Positions 42,545 to 51,294 of a DNA stretch of 64,000 bases are shown piece by piece. A program made the translations under genes and the position numbers. The notes beneath the pieces were generated by a model. That model saw only the letters and a list, made by a program, of their open reading frames with translations, did no database searches and was not told the origin of the DNA. Numbering within the stretch: the first letter of the stretch is position 1; every line of letters begins with the position of its first letter. Location: assembly GCA_965235975.1 (NCBI GenBank), contig CBDDZZ010000002.1, positions 186,001-250,000 of the forward strand, written 5' to 3'. Origin of the DNA: Fontibacterium oligotrophicum (lineage in GTDB: Bacteria; Pseudomonadota; Alphaproteobacteria; Pelagibacterales; Pelagibacteraceae).

Positions 42545-43840
42545 ATGATCCAGAGATATTCACGCGAACAAATTGCAAAAATCTGGCTGCCCGAAAATAA
42601 ATATAAAATCTGGTTAGACATTGAAATATATGCTGCAGAGGCTATGGAAAAATTTAAAATTATTCCAAAAGGTATTGCTAAAGAAATAAGAAAAAAAGCT
42701 AAAATAAATCCAGTTAGAATTGATCAAATTGAAAAAAAAGTAAAACATGATGTTATAGCTTTTCTCACATCGATAACTGAAAAAGTAGGACAAAAAGCAA
42801 AATTTTTACATCAGGGCATGACCTCTTCTGATGTACTGGATACTTGTTTTAATATTCAACTTTTTCAATCAGGAAAAATTATTTTAAATGATTTAGATGA
42901 ACTTATAAAAATTTTAAAAATAAAATCTATTAAATATAAAAAAACAGTTTGTGTTGGCAGAAGTCATGGCATCCACGCTGAACCTATTACTTTTGGATTA
43001 AAACTTCTCACCTTTTATGCAGAATTTAAAAGAAATAAAAAAAGAATGGAGCAAGCCATGAGTGAGATTTCAACATGCGCAATCTCTGGAGCTGTAGGGA
43101 CTTTCGCGCATCTTAATCCTGGAATTGAAAAATATGTTGCACAAAAATTTAATTTTAAAGTTGAGCCAATTTCAACACAAGTCATCCCAAGAGATCGACA
43201 TGCATATTTCTTTAGTATTCTTGCAATAATAGCCTCCTCTGTTGAAAGATTAGCAACGGAAATAAGACATTTGCAACGAACTGAAGTTTTAGAAGTTGAA
43301 GAGTATTTTTCAGCAGGCCAAAAAGGATCTTCTGCAATGCCTCATAAAAGAAATCCCGTTTTATCAGAAAATATTACTGGACTTGCAAGACTAATTAGAA
43401 GTTATGCTTATCCAGCTTTAGAGAATGTAGTTTTATGGCATGAGAGAGATATTAGCCACTCGAGTGTTGAAAGAAATATCGGTCCAGATGCAACGATTAC
43501 TTTGGATTTTATTTTGTCTAGACTTAGTGGAATTATTAAAAATTTAATTGTTTATCCAAAAAATATGCAAAAAAATTTGGAAAAATTTAATGGACTTATT
43601 TTTTCTCAAAATGTTTTGCTTAAACTAACACAAAAAGGAATGACCAGAGAACTTGCTTATAAAGTTGTTCAAAAAAATGCTATGAAAACATGGTCAGCAA
43701 ATGAGAGTTTCTTTGATAATTTAAATAATGATAAACAAATTAAATCTAAATTATCCACAGAAGATCTTAAAAAACTGTTCAACATGAATTCTCATTTGAG
43801 ATACATTAATACTATCTACGGAAGAGTATTTAAAAGCTGA
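42545..43840 (+). CDS. purB: Adenylosuccinate lyase
   Basis: Acts twice in purine synthesis, splitting SAICAR and adenylosuccinate with release of fumarate. The 431-residue protein has the fumarase-superfamily signature GSSAMPHKRNPVLSE. MTSSDVLDTCFNIQL and GRSHGIHAEPITFGLKL provide active-site residues, including the conserved His. Its last base pair is shared with the purC start. Its place beside purC fits a role in the same pathway step. Confidence 0.97.
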   Translation: MIQRYSREQIAKIWLPENKYKIWLDIEIYAAEAMEKFKIIPKGIAKEIRKKAKINPVRIDQIEKKVKHDVIAFLTSITEKVGQKAKFLHQGMTSSDVLDTCFNIQLFQSGKIILNDLDELIKILKIKSIKYKKTVCVGRSHGIHAEPITFGLKLLTFYAEFKRNKKRMEQAMSEISTCAISGAVGTFAHLNPGIEKYVAQKFNFKVEPISTQVIPRDRHAYFFSILAIIASSVERLATEIRHLQRTEVLEVEEYFSAGQKGSSAMPHKRNPVLSENITGLARLIRSYAYPALENVVLWHERDISHSSVERNIGPDATITLDFILSRLSGIIKNLIVYPKNMQKNLEKFNGLIFSQNVLLKLTQKGMTRELAYKVVQKNAMKTWSANESFFDNLNNDKQIKSKLSTEDLKKLFNMNSHLRYINTIYGRVFKS

Positions 43841-44628
43841 TGGCTAAAGGAAAACAAATATACGAAGGAAAAGCTAAAATATTGTATGAGGGTCCTGAAA
43901 AAGGAACTTTGATTCAATATTTCAAAGACGATGCTACGGCCTTTAATAATAAAAAAAAAGCAATTATCGATGGCAAAGGTGTTTTAAATAATAGAATTTC
44001 AGAATTTCTATTATCCCAACTAAATCAAATAGGAATTAAAACACATTTTATCAAAAGATTGAACATGCGTGAACAGCTTATCAAATCTTTAGAGATTATT
44101 CCTATTGAAGTTGTCATTAGAAATATAGCCGCTGGAACTTTTTCAAATAGACTTGGAATTAGCGAAGGAACAGATCTTAGTAAGCCTATTTTAGAATTTT
44201 ATTATAAAAATGATGAACTTGGAGATCCATTAGTTAATGAAGAACATATTCTTGCATTGAATTGGGCAACTCAAAATGAATTAATACATATTTCTGAACA
44301 GGCCTTAAGAATAAATGATTTTTTAGTAGGTTTATTTAGAGGAATTGGAATTAAGCTCGTCGATTTCAAATTAGAATTTGGAAGACAGTGGAATAATGAT
44401 GAAGTTGAAATTTTTTTAGCTGATGAAATTAGTCCAGATACATGCCGATTATGGGATGTAAAGGATGAAAGAAAATTAGACAAAGATAGATTCAGACGAG
44501 ATCTTGGCGGATTGGTTGAGGCTTATCAGGAAGTTGCTCGTAGACTTGGAATCATGCCAGAAGGTTCAAATATTAAAGAAATTAAAACAGGTATCTCAAA
44601 AAATTTAACTGCATTAAAAAAAAAATAA
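43840..44628 (+). CDS. purC: Phosphoribosylaminoimidazole-succinocarboxamide synthase
   Basis: Makes SAICAR from CAIR and aspartate with ATP. The 262-residue protein shows KQIYEGKAKILYEGPEKGTL, DDATAFNNKKKAIIDGKGVL, EVVIRNIAAGTFSNRLG and the aspartate-binding DEISPDTCRLWDVKDERKLD. Length fits the single-domain bacterial enzyme. It is followed by purS after 4 nt. Confidence 0.98.
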   Translation: MAKGKQIYEGKAKILYEGPEKGTLIQYFKDDATAFNNKKKAIIDGKGVLNNRISEFLLSQLNQIGIKTHFIKRLNMREQLIKSLEIIPIEVVIRNIAAGTFSNRLGISEGTDLSKPILEFYYKNDELGDPLVNEEHILALNWATQNELIHISEQALRINDFLVGLFRGIGIKLVDFKLEFGRQWNNDEVEIFLADEISPDTCRLWDVKDERKLDKDRFRRDLGGLVEAYQEVARRLGIMPEGSNIKEIKTGISKNLTALKKK

Positions 44629-44632
44629 AAGT

Positions 44633-44878
44633 TTGAAACTACAAGTCATTGTTACATTAAAAAAGGATGTTTTAGATCCTCAAGGTTCTGCAATTAAAAG
44701 TTCATTATCCAATATGGGCTTTAAAAATATTGAAAGTTTAAGGCAAGGAAAAACTTTTGAAATAATTGTTAAAGAAAAAGATGAAAAAGTTGCTCTTTCT
44801 AAAGCTAAAGATATGTGTGAAAAACTTTTAGCAAATCTGACGATTGAGGACTATTCAGTAAAAGCTATTAAAGAATGA
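44633..44878 (+). CDS. purS: Phosphoribosylformylglycinamidine synthase subunit PurS
   Basis: Small adaptor of the three-part FGAM synthase, bridging PurQ and PurL. The 81-residue protein reads KLQVIVTLKKDVLDPQGSAI and MGFKNIESLRQGKTFEI, typical of PurS. The start is TTG at 44633, 4 nt after purC; there is no ATG nearby in frame. The stop overlaps purQ by 4 nt. Presence of PurS fits the short PurL downstream. Confidence 0.94.
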   Translation: MKLQVIVTLKKDVLDPQGSAIKSSLSNMGFKNIESLRQGKTFEIIVKEKDEKVALSKAKDMCEKLLANLTIEDYSVKAIKE

Positions 44879-45549
44879 AGGCCAGTGTCATTGTTTTCCC
44901 TGGCTCTAATTGCGATCGTGATATAAAAATTTCTCTTGAAAAATTCGGTATAAAAACCTCAATGGTATGGCATGCAGATGCCAAGCTCCCAAAATCTGAT
45001 CTTATTGTTCTTCCAGGTGGTTTTTCATATGGAGATTATCTAAGATGTGGAAGTATCGCTTCCAAATCAAGAATTATGAAAGAAGTTATAACACACTCTA
45101 AAAAAGGTGGGTTGGTAATGGGTATTTGTAATGGTTTCCAGGTTCTTGTTGAAACTCAACTTTTGCCAGGTGTTTTAATAAGAAATATTAATCTTAAATT
45201 TATATGTAAAAATATAACTGTAAAAGTAACTAATAATAAAACAAATTTTACATCTAAAACTTACAGAAATTCTATTCTAGAAATTCCAATCGCACACAAC
45301 GAAGGAAATTATTTTGCAAAAAAAGATTTAATTAGCGAACTGGAAGATAATAATCAAATTGTACTTCAGTACTGTGACACTGCTGGAAATGTTACAGAAC
45401 AATGTAATCCTAATGGTTCAATTAAAAATATCGCTGGAATTATAAATAAAAAAGGAAATGTTTTTGGTCTTATGCCTCATCCGGAAAGAGCATCGGATAA
45501 ATTGTTAGGTGGAATGGATGGATCAATGATTTTCAAATCTTTGAAATAA
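44875..45549 (+). CDS. purQ: Phosphoribosylformylglycinamidine synthase subunit PurQ (glutaminase)
   Basis: Class I glutamine amidotransferase that supplies ammonia to PurL. The 224-residue protein has VIVFPGSNCDRDIKISLEK, LPGGFSYGDYLRCGSIA, the nucleophile Cys in MGICNGFQVLVE, and the catalytic His and Glu in GLMPHPERASD. It overlaps purS by 4 nt and precedes purL by 2 nt, so the three subunits are translationally coupled. Confidence 0.98.
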   Translation: MKASVIVFPGSNCDRDIKISLEKFGIKTSMVWHADAKLPKSDLIVLPGGFSYGDYLRCGSIASKSRIMKEVITHSKKGGLVMGICNGFQVLVETQLLPGVLIRNINLKFICKNITVKVTNNKTNFTSKTYRNSILEIPIAHNEGNYFAKKDLISELEDNNQIVLQYCDTAGNVTEQCNPNGSIKNIAGIINKKGNVFGLMPHPERASDKLLGGMDGSMIFKSLK

Positions 45550-45551
45550 TT

Positions 45552-47744
45552 ATGCAAAAGGTTAATCAAGAGCTCGCAATCAAACACGGTCTAACGTCTG
45601 AAGAATATAATAAAATTATTAAATTAATGGGAAGAAATCCAAATTTAGTAGAGCTTGGAATTTTTTCAGCCATGTGGAATGAGCACTGTTCTTATAAATC
45701 CTCAAGAATTTGGCTACAAACTTTGCCAACAAAAAACAAATATGTAATTCAAGGACCAGGAGAAAATGCAGGAGTTGTTGATTTTGGTGATGGAGATGTT
45801 GTAATTTTTAAAATTGAAAGTCACAACCACCCTTCTTATATCGAACCTTACCAAGGAGCCGCAACTGGTGTGGGTGGAATATTAAGAGATGTTTTTACAA
45901 TGGGTGCAAGACCTGTTGCTAATTTAAATTCTATAAGATTTGGCTCACCTAATCATGAGAAAACAAAATATTTATTAAATGGGGTTGTTTCTGGAATTGG
46001 CGGATATGGAAATTGTATAGGTGTTCCAACTGTTGGAGGTGAGACTGAATTTGATGAATGTTATAACGGAAATATATTAGTTAATGCCATGAATATTGGT
46101 ATTGCCAAAAAAGATAAGGTTTTTTATTCAATTGCTAGCGGCATCGGTAACCCCGTTGTCTATGTTGGTTCAAAAACAGGTAGAGATGGAATCCATGGTG
46201 CAACGATGGCATCAGCTGAGTTTGATGAAGACTCCGAGTCAAAAAAACCAACAGTGCAAGTTGGAGACCCATTTACTGAAAAACTACTCTTAGAAGCTTG
46301 TTTAGAGTTAATGCAAAAAAAATCTATTGTCTCAATACAAGATATGGGTGCCGCTGGTCTTACCTCTTCCTCTATAGAAATGGCCTCAAAGGGTGATCTT
46401 GGAATTAAAATTAATTTAAATTTAATTCCTTGTAGAGAAAATAATATGACGCCTTATGAAATTATGCTCTCTGAAAGTCAGGAGCGAATGTTAATGGTTT
46501 TAAAAAAAGGAAAAGAAAAAGAGGCTCGAAAAATATTCGAAAAATGGGGATTAGATTTTGCAATTATAGGAGAATTAACAAATTCAAAAAAACTTGAACT
46601 TGAGTTTAATAAAAAAAATGTATGTAGTATTCCAATTCATTCATTAGGTGATAATGCCCCTAAATATAAGAGAGAATATGTAACTTATAATTATCCAAAA
46701 ACAATTAATCACGACTCTGAAATTGAAAAATTAGATATTAAAGATTCATTAATTAAAATTTTATCTCATCATAATTACTCAAATAAATCGTGGGTATGGG
46801 AACAGTATGATCATATGGTAATGACAGACACTATTCAAAAGCCAGGCGGTGATTCTGCTATTGTTCGTTATCATGGAAAAAATAAAGGAATAGCCGCTAC
46901 GGTTGATTGTGTGCCAAGATATTGCAAAGCTCATCCAAAGTCTGGAGCTATGCAAGCTGTTTGTGAAACTTGGAGAAATTTAATTTCAGTTGGAGCTCAG
47001 CCTATTGCTATCACTAATTGTTTAAATTTTGGAAATCCTGAAAAAAAAGAAATCATGGGTCAGTTTGTAGATAGTATCAATGGAATGAAAGAAGCTTGTG
47101 AGGCTTTAAATTACCCAGTGATATCTGGAAATGTATCTTTATATAACGAAACAAATGGTGTTGCCATTTATCCAACTCCAACAATTGGTGGTGTTGGTCT
47201 TTTAAAAAATATTAATAATATGATGACGTTTAATTTCAAAAATACAGAAAGCATTATTGCCATTATTGGAGAAACCTCGGGTCATCTAAGTCAAAGTGCA
47301 TTAATTTATGATATTTTAGAGGATAAAGACGGTCCTCCTCCACAGATTAATTTAAAAGAAGAAAAAAAAAATGGTCTTTTTATTAGCGACTTAATCAAGG
47401 GAAAAATGGTTAGTGCAGTTCACGATATTTCTCACGGTGGAATAATAGTTACATTAGCTGAAATGTGTATGGCATCTAATATTGGTGCCAAAATTAAAGT
47501 ATCAGGATCAAATATCGATAAAATTAAATATTTATTTTCTGAAGATCAGGCTAGATATTTAATTGAAATAAATAAGAAAAATTTAGAGAAAGTGAAAAAT
47601 ATTGCAAATGATAAAAATATTAAAATAGATATTATTGGAAAAACTCAAAGTGAGATATTTGAAATAGAAAATAATTTAAAAATTAGTGTTAAAGAATTAA
47701 AGACAAAAAATGAAAGTTGGTTTAAAAATTATAATAAAAATTAA
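45552..47744 (+). CDS. purL: Phosphoribosylformylglycinamidine synthase subunit PurL
   Basis: ATP-dependent subunit that turns FGAR into FGAM. At 730 residues it is the short PurL form that needs PurS and PurQ, both encoded just upstream. ISAMWNEHCSYKSSR, FKIESHNHPSYIEPYQGAAT and GVGGILRDVFTMGARPVA contain the nucleotide-binding and catalytic residues; IQDMGAAGLTSSSIEMA is also conserved. Two internal repeats of the AIR-synthase fold cover the length. bolA begins 2 nt downstream. Confidence 0.98.
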   Translation: MQKVNQELAIKHGLTSEEYNKIIKLMGRNPNLVELGIFSAMWNEHCSYKSSRIWLQTLPTKNKYVIQGPGENAGVVDFGDGDVVIFKIESHNHPSYIEPYQGAATGVGGILRDVFTMGARPVANLNSIRFGSPNHEKTKYLLNGVVSGIGGYGNCIGVPTVGGETEFDECYNGNILVNAMNIGIAKKDKVFYSIASGIGNPVVYVGSKTGRDGIHGATMASAEFDEDSESKKPTVQVGDPFTEKLLLEACLELMQKKSIVSIQDMGAAGLTSSSIEMASKGDLGIKINLNLIPCRENNMTPYEIMLSESQERMLMVLKKGKEKEARKIFEKWGLDFAIIGELTNSKKLELEFNKKNVCSIPIHSLGDNAPKYKREYVTYNYPKTINHDSEIEKLDIKDSLIKILSHHNYSNKSWVWEQYDHMVMTDTIQKPGGDSAIVRYHGKNKGIAATVDCVPRYCKAHPKSGAMQAVCETWRNLISVGAQPIAITNCLNFGNPEKKEIMGQFVDSINGMKEACEALNYPVISGNVSLYNETNGVAIYPTPTIGGVGLLKNINNMMTFNFKNTESIIAIIGETSGHLSQSALIYDILEDKDGPPPQINLKEEKKNGLFISDLIKGKMVSAVHDISHGGIIVTLAEMCMASNIGAKIKVSGSNIDKIKYLFSEDQARYLIEINKKNLEKVKNIANDKNIKIDIIGKTQSEIFEIENNLKISVKELKTKNESWFKNYNKN

Positions 47745-47746
47745 TT

Positions 47747-47977
47747 ATGGCTATTAAACAAGAAGAAATTCATAAATTATTAAAAGAAGGTTTTCCAGAT
47801 GCTGAAATTGAAATAAAAGATCTAGCTGGCGATGATAATCATTATGCAGCTAAAATTAGATCTTCAAAATTTAAAGGTAAGACTAGAGTTCAACAACATC
47901 AAATGGTATATGCTTCTCTTAAAGGAAAAATGGGTAATGAATTACACGCACTGGCACTAACAACGGAAGAAATGTAA
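47747..47977 (+). CDS. bolA: BolA family protein
   Basis: Small partner of monothiol glutaredoxin in iron-sulfur cluster trafficking and iron sensing. The 76-residue protein has the BolA core: IHKLLKEGFPDAEIEIKDLA, DDNHYAAKIRSSKFKGKTRV and HQMVYASLKGKMGNELHALA, including the conserved histidine used for cluster binding. It is 1 nt before the monothiol glutaredoxin gene, which supports a BolA-Grx complex. Confidence 0.95.
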   Translation: MAIKQEEIHKLLKEGFPDAEIEIKDLAGDDNHYAAKIRSSKFKGKTRVQQHQMVYASLKGKMGNELHALALTTEEM

Positions 47978-47978
47978 A

Positions 47979-48284
47979 ATGACAAACATTAATGAAAAAA
48001 TAAAAGATATTATAAGTAAAAATGATGTAGTTTTATTTATGAAGGGCACTCCTGATATGCCGCAATGTGGATTTTCAATGACTGTTACTAATATTTTAAA
48101 ACAACTTAAGGTAAAATTTAACGGTATTGATGTTTTAGCTGATCCTGAAATAAGACAAGGAATTAAAGATTTTAGTAATTGGCCAACTGTTCCTCAACTT
48201 TACGTTAAAGGAGAATTTATTGGTGGCTGTGATATTGCAAAAGAAATGTACGAAAAAGGTGAATTGCAAAAACTTCTAAAATAG
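47979..48284 (+). CDS. grxD: Monothiol glutaredoxin Grx4/GrxD family
   Basis: CGFS glutaredoxin that carries 2Fe-2S clusters with BolA. The 101-residue protein shows VVLFMKGTPDMPQCGFSMTV with the CGFS active site, NGIDVLADPEIRQGIKDFSN, WPTVPQLYVKGEFIGGCDI, all diagnostic including the TVP glutathione loop. It ends the nine-gene run starting at sfsA; the stop is 4 nt from the convergent rpsD stop. Confidence 0.97.
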   Translation: MTNINEKIKDIISKNDVVLFMKGTPDMPQCGFSMTVTNILKQLKVKFNGIDVLADPEIRQGIKDFSNWPTVPQLYVKGEFIGGCDIAKEMYEKGELQKLLK

Positions 48285-48288
48285 AAAA

Positions 48289-48906
48289 TTATCTAGAATA
48301 GTATTCAACAACTAGTTTAGGTTCCATTTGCACTGGATATGGGATCTGATCATACTTTGGAACTTTATTAAATTTTGCAGTCATTTTTTTGTGGTCAGCA
48401 ATAATATATTCTGGAACTTCTCTCTCTTTGCTTTGTGTTGCTCCGATAATTGGAATTGATTGTTTGAATGAGTCTTTTATTTCTATTTCATCATTTTCAG
48501 AAACTAAATAACTTGAAATATTAACTTTCTTTCCATTCACTTTTACTTTTCCATGATTAATCATTTGTCTTGCAGCAAAAACAGTAATGGCAAATTTTGC
48601 TCTATAAATAACAGCGTCTAGTCTTCTCTCTAATAAACCAACTAAATTTTCTCCTGTATCCCCCTTTTTTTTATAAGCTTTTCTAAAAAGATTTCTAAAT
48701 TGTCTTTCACTTATATTACCATAATAACTTTTTAATTTTTGCTTAGCTTGTAATTGAATATTGTAATCCGAGGGTTTGCCTTTGTTTCTTTGTCCGTGTT
48801 GTCCTGGACGATAGGCTCTAGTGTTAAAGGGACTTTTTGGTCTACCCCAAAGATTTACCCCAAGCCGTCTATCAACTTTATGAGTAGAATTTATTCTTTT
48901 TGTCAT
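48289..48906 (-). CDS. rpsD: 30S ribosomal protein S4 (uS4)
   Basis: S4 nucleates small-subunit assembly. The 205-residue protein has RRLGVNLWGRPKSPFN, RPGQHGQR, the S4 domain GLLERRLDAVIYRAKFAITV followed by ARQMINHGKVKVNGKKVN. There are no N-terminal zinc cysteines. Unlike in many bacteria it is not in the alpha operon here. It has its own promoter in the 52-bp spacer after trmJ. Confidence 0.97.
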   Translation of the reverse strand: MTKRINSTHKVDRRLGVNLWGRPKSPFNTRAYRPGQHGQRNKGKPSDYNIQLQAKQKLKSYYGNISERQFRNLFRKAYKKKGDTGENLVGLLERRLDAVIYRAKFAITVFAARQMINHGKVKVNGKKVNISSYLVSENDEIEIKDSFKQSIPIIGATQSKEREVPEYIIADHKKMTAKFNKVPKYDQIPYPVQMEPKLVVEYYSR

Positions 48907-48921
48907 ATTTTAAAGTGCCTT

Positions 48922-48950
48922 CTTATAATAACCCTTATTCTTTTAGTCAA
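48922..48950 (-). promoter_or_regulatory. Sigma70 promoter of rpsD
   Basis: On the minus strand TTGACT (48950-48945), a 17-nt spacer and TATAAG (48927-48922) lie 15 nt before the rpsD ATG; both hexamers match 5 of 6. Transcription would start within about 10 nt of the ATG, giving an almost leaderless rpsD message. Confidence 0.7.
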
Positions 48951-48958
48951 TGTTACTC

Positions 48959-49690
48959 TCATTCTTTAAACTTAATTAAAGAACTAATAACTCCTGATAA
49001 AGTTCTAATTTCCTGCGTAGAAAGAGAGCTTCGGTGAAAAATATTTTTAACACTTCTAATCATTTGTTGTTTTTTTTCAGCTGGCTTCAAAAAACCTACC
49101 TTGTCTAAATGAGATATTAAAAAGTTTAAAAAAGCGTTAACTTCTTTCTTTTTTGCATCATCGCTTCTATACAAATTCTTAACAATAGGTTCAAATTTTA
49201 TTGAGGCAGTAAATAATTCAAAAGCAAAAATAGTCACAGCATGTGATAAATTTAACGATTTAAATTTATTACTTGTTGGAATATTAACTAAATAATTAGC
49301 ATTAATAAGATCGTCATTACTTAATCCTGAAGCTTCTGGCCCAAAAAAAATTCCAGTTTTTTTATTATGAATACTTTGTTTTTTTATAATCTTTATAGCT
49401 TTAGATAAATCTATAATCTTTTTATTTACTGATCTACTTCTTGATGTGGTTGCAAAAACATAATCTAAATCTGCAACTGCTTGATCAATATTTTGAAAAA
49501 CTTTTGCTTTATGAACAACATCTTTAGCTTCTACTGCAGTATAAGTTGCGCTTTTATTTGGCCAACTATCTCGAGGAGAAACTAATCGTAAATTTTCAAA
49601 ATTAAAATTTTTTAGTGATCTAGCAGCAGCTCCTATATTTTCTCCAAGTTGAGGTCTGACTAAAATAAAATGAATATTTTTAGATAACAT
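48959..49690 (-). CDS. trmJ: tRNA (cytidine/uridine-32-2'-O-)-methyltransferase TrmJ-like
   Basis: SPOUT methyltransferase. The 243-residue protein begins NIHFILVRPQLGENIGAAAR, has IFFGPEASGLSNDDLINANY and LNLSHAVTIFAFEL, which are motifs 1-3 of the TrmH superfamily in the form typical of TrmJ (RNA ribose methylation at position 32 of the anticodon loop). A C-terminal helical extension of about 80 residues fits TrmJ. The exact substrate is inferred. It is the last gene of the nadE-cysS-cimA-trmJ operon, overlapping cimA by 1 nt. Confidence 0.85.
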   Translation of the reverse strand: MLSKNIHFILVRPQLGENIGAAARSLKNFNFENLRLVSPRDSWPNKSATYTAVEAKDVVHKAKVFQNIDQAVADLDYVFATTSRSRSVNKKIIDLSKAIKIIKKQSIHNKKTGIFFGPEASGLSNDDLINANYLVNIPTSNKFKSLNLSHAVTIFAFELFTASIKFEPIVKNLYRSDDAKKKEVNAFLNFLISHLDKVGFLKPAEKKQQMIRSVKNIFHRSSLSTQEIRTLSGVISSLIKFKE

Positions 49691-51294
49691 TACAAGTTTG
49701 CAGGGGCCTTATCCTTGTACAACTTGTAATCAATACTATCTATCAACGCTCTAAAAGATGCTTCAATTATATTCGGCGAAACTCCAATGGTAAACCAAAT
49801 GTCACCTGTATTGTCGGTGCTCTCAATAGATACTCGGGTAATAGCATTGGTTCCCGTATTCAAAATTCTAACTTTATAATCTACTAACCTTAAATCTTTT
49901 AAATACTCGCTATATTTTCCAATTTTATTTACGTTAGATCTAATTGCGTTATCAATTGCATTGACTGGCCCATTACCTGATCCTTCGCAAATAATATCTT
50001 TTTTATCGACTTGTAAAATAACCGTTGCATAAGAATTAATAAGATCATTGTCATTACTTTTACTAACTTTTACTTCGTATTTTTTTATATTTAAATAATT
50101 AGGAACTTCTCCTAACAATCTTCGAGTTAACAACTCAAATGAGGCATCAGCGCCATCATAAGCATATCCAATAAATTCTCTATCTTTAACCTGTTCTAAC
50201 AATTTTTGAACTTTAGGATCATCTTTATTAATCTTAATATTTAATTTTTCTAATCTTGACAAAATATTAGATCTTCCTGACTGATCTGAAATAACAATGT
50301 TTCTTTTATTGCCTACAGACTCTGGAACAATATGTTCATATGTTTTCGGATTTTTCTCAACAGCAGAAACATGGAGACCTCCTTTATGCGCAAAAGCAGA
50401 GGCGCCGACATAAGCAGCATGATTATTAGGTTTTCTATTTAAAATTTCATCTAATAATCTAGAACATTCGGTTAAATATTTAATTTTTTTTTCCTCTACT
50501 GAAATATCGAATTTATCTTTAAAATATTTTTTCAATAATAAAGTTGGAATAATCGATACAATATTTGCATTCCCACATCTTTCTCCTAAACCGTTTAAGG
50601 TTCCCTGAACCTGTCTAGCCCCCGATCTAATTGCTGCAAGAGTATTTGCTACTGCGTTTTCTGTATCGTTATGGGTATGGATGCCTAAATTTTTTCCAGG
50701 AATAACTTTTGCAACATCATTTACTATTTCTTCAATTTCAAAAGGTAAAGTTCCTCCATTTGTGTCACATAAAATAACCCATCTTGCACCATTATCGTAA
50801 GCTGAGCGTATACATTCTAATGCATACTTTTTATTATTTTTATACCCATCAAAAAAATGTTCGGCATCAAACATGTATTCTCTTTTATTTTTTACAAAAT
50901 GTTGTGTTGTATCGACAATATTTTCTAAATTCTCTTGTTTTGAAATTCCTAGAGCTACATCTACATGAAAATCCCATGTTTTTCCGACGATGCAAACAGA
51001 TTTAGTATTTGAATTTATAATAGCAGATAACCCTGGATCATTTTCAGCACTCCTGCCAGATTTTTTAGTCATACCAAACGCAACTAAAGTTGAATTAGAT
51101 AATTTTGGAGGTTTGTTAAAAAAATTAGTGTCTGTTGGATTTGCGCCAGGCCATCCTGCCTCAATATAATCAACTCCTAGTTTAGATAATGCGGTAGCAA
51201 TTTTATTTTTTTCATCCATTGAGAAATTTACACCTTGAGTTTGCGCTCCATCTCTTAAAGTGGTGTCGAATATGTAAATTTTTTCTTTACTCAT
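49690..51294 (-). CDS. cimA: (R)-citramalate synthase
   Basis: Condenses pyruvate and acetyl-CoA to citramalate, giving isoleucine precursors without threonine deaminase. The 534-residue protein has the HMGL catalytic barrel: IFDTTLRDGAQTQGVNFSMD with the DTTLRDG motif, the citramalate-type segment YIEAGWPGANPTDTNFF, and the metal-binding GIHTHNDTENAVANT. The C-terminal LeuA-like regulatory domain (about residues 390-520) suggests feedback control. Isopropylmalate synthase is the main alternative, but EAGWPGANP and the length favour CimA. Confidence 0.88.
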   Translation of the reverse strand: MSKEKIYIFDTTLRDGAQTQGVNFSMDEKNKIATALSKLGVDYIEAGWPGANPTDTNFFNKPPKLSNSTLVAFGMTKKSGRSAENDPGLSAIINSNTKSVCIVGKTWDFHVDVALGISKQENLENIVDTTQHFVKNKREYMFDAEHFFDGYKNNKKYALECIRSAYDNGARWVILCDTNGGTLPFEIEEIVNDVAKVIPGKNLGIHTHNDTENAVANTLAAIRSGARQVQGTLNGLGERCGNANIVSIIPTLLLKKYFKDKFDISVEEKKIKYLTECSRLLDEILNRKPNNHAAYVGASAFAHKGGLHVSAVEKNPKTYEHIVPESVGNKRNIVISDQSGRSNILSRLEKLNIKINKDDPKVQKLLEQVKDREFIGYAYDGADASFELLTRRLLGEVPNYLNIKKYEVKVSKSNDNDLINSYATVILQVDKKDIICEGSGNGPVNAIDNAIRSNVNKIGKYSEYLKDLRLVDYKVRILNTGTNAITRVSIESTDNTGDIWFTIGVSPNIIEASFRALIDSIDYKLYKDKAPANL

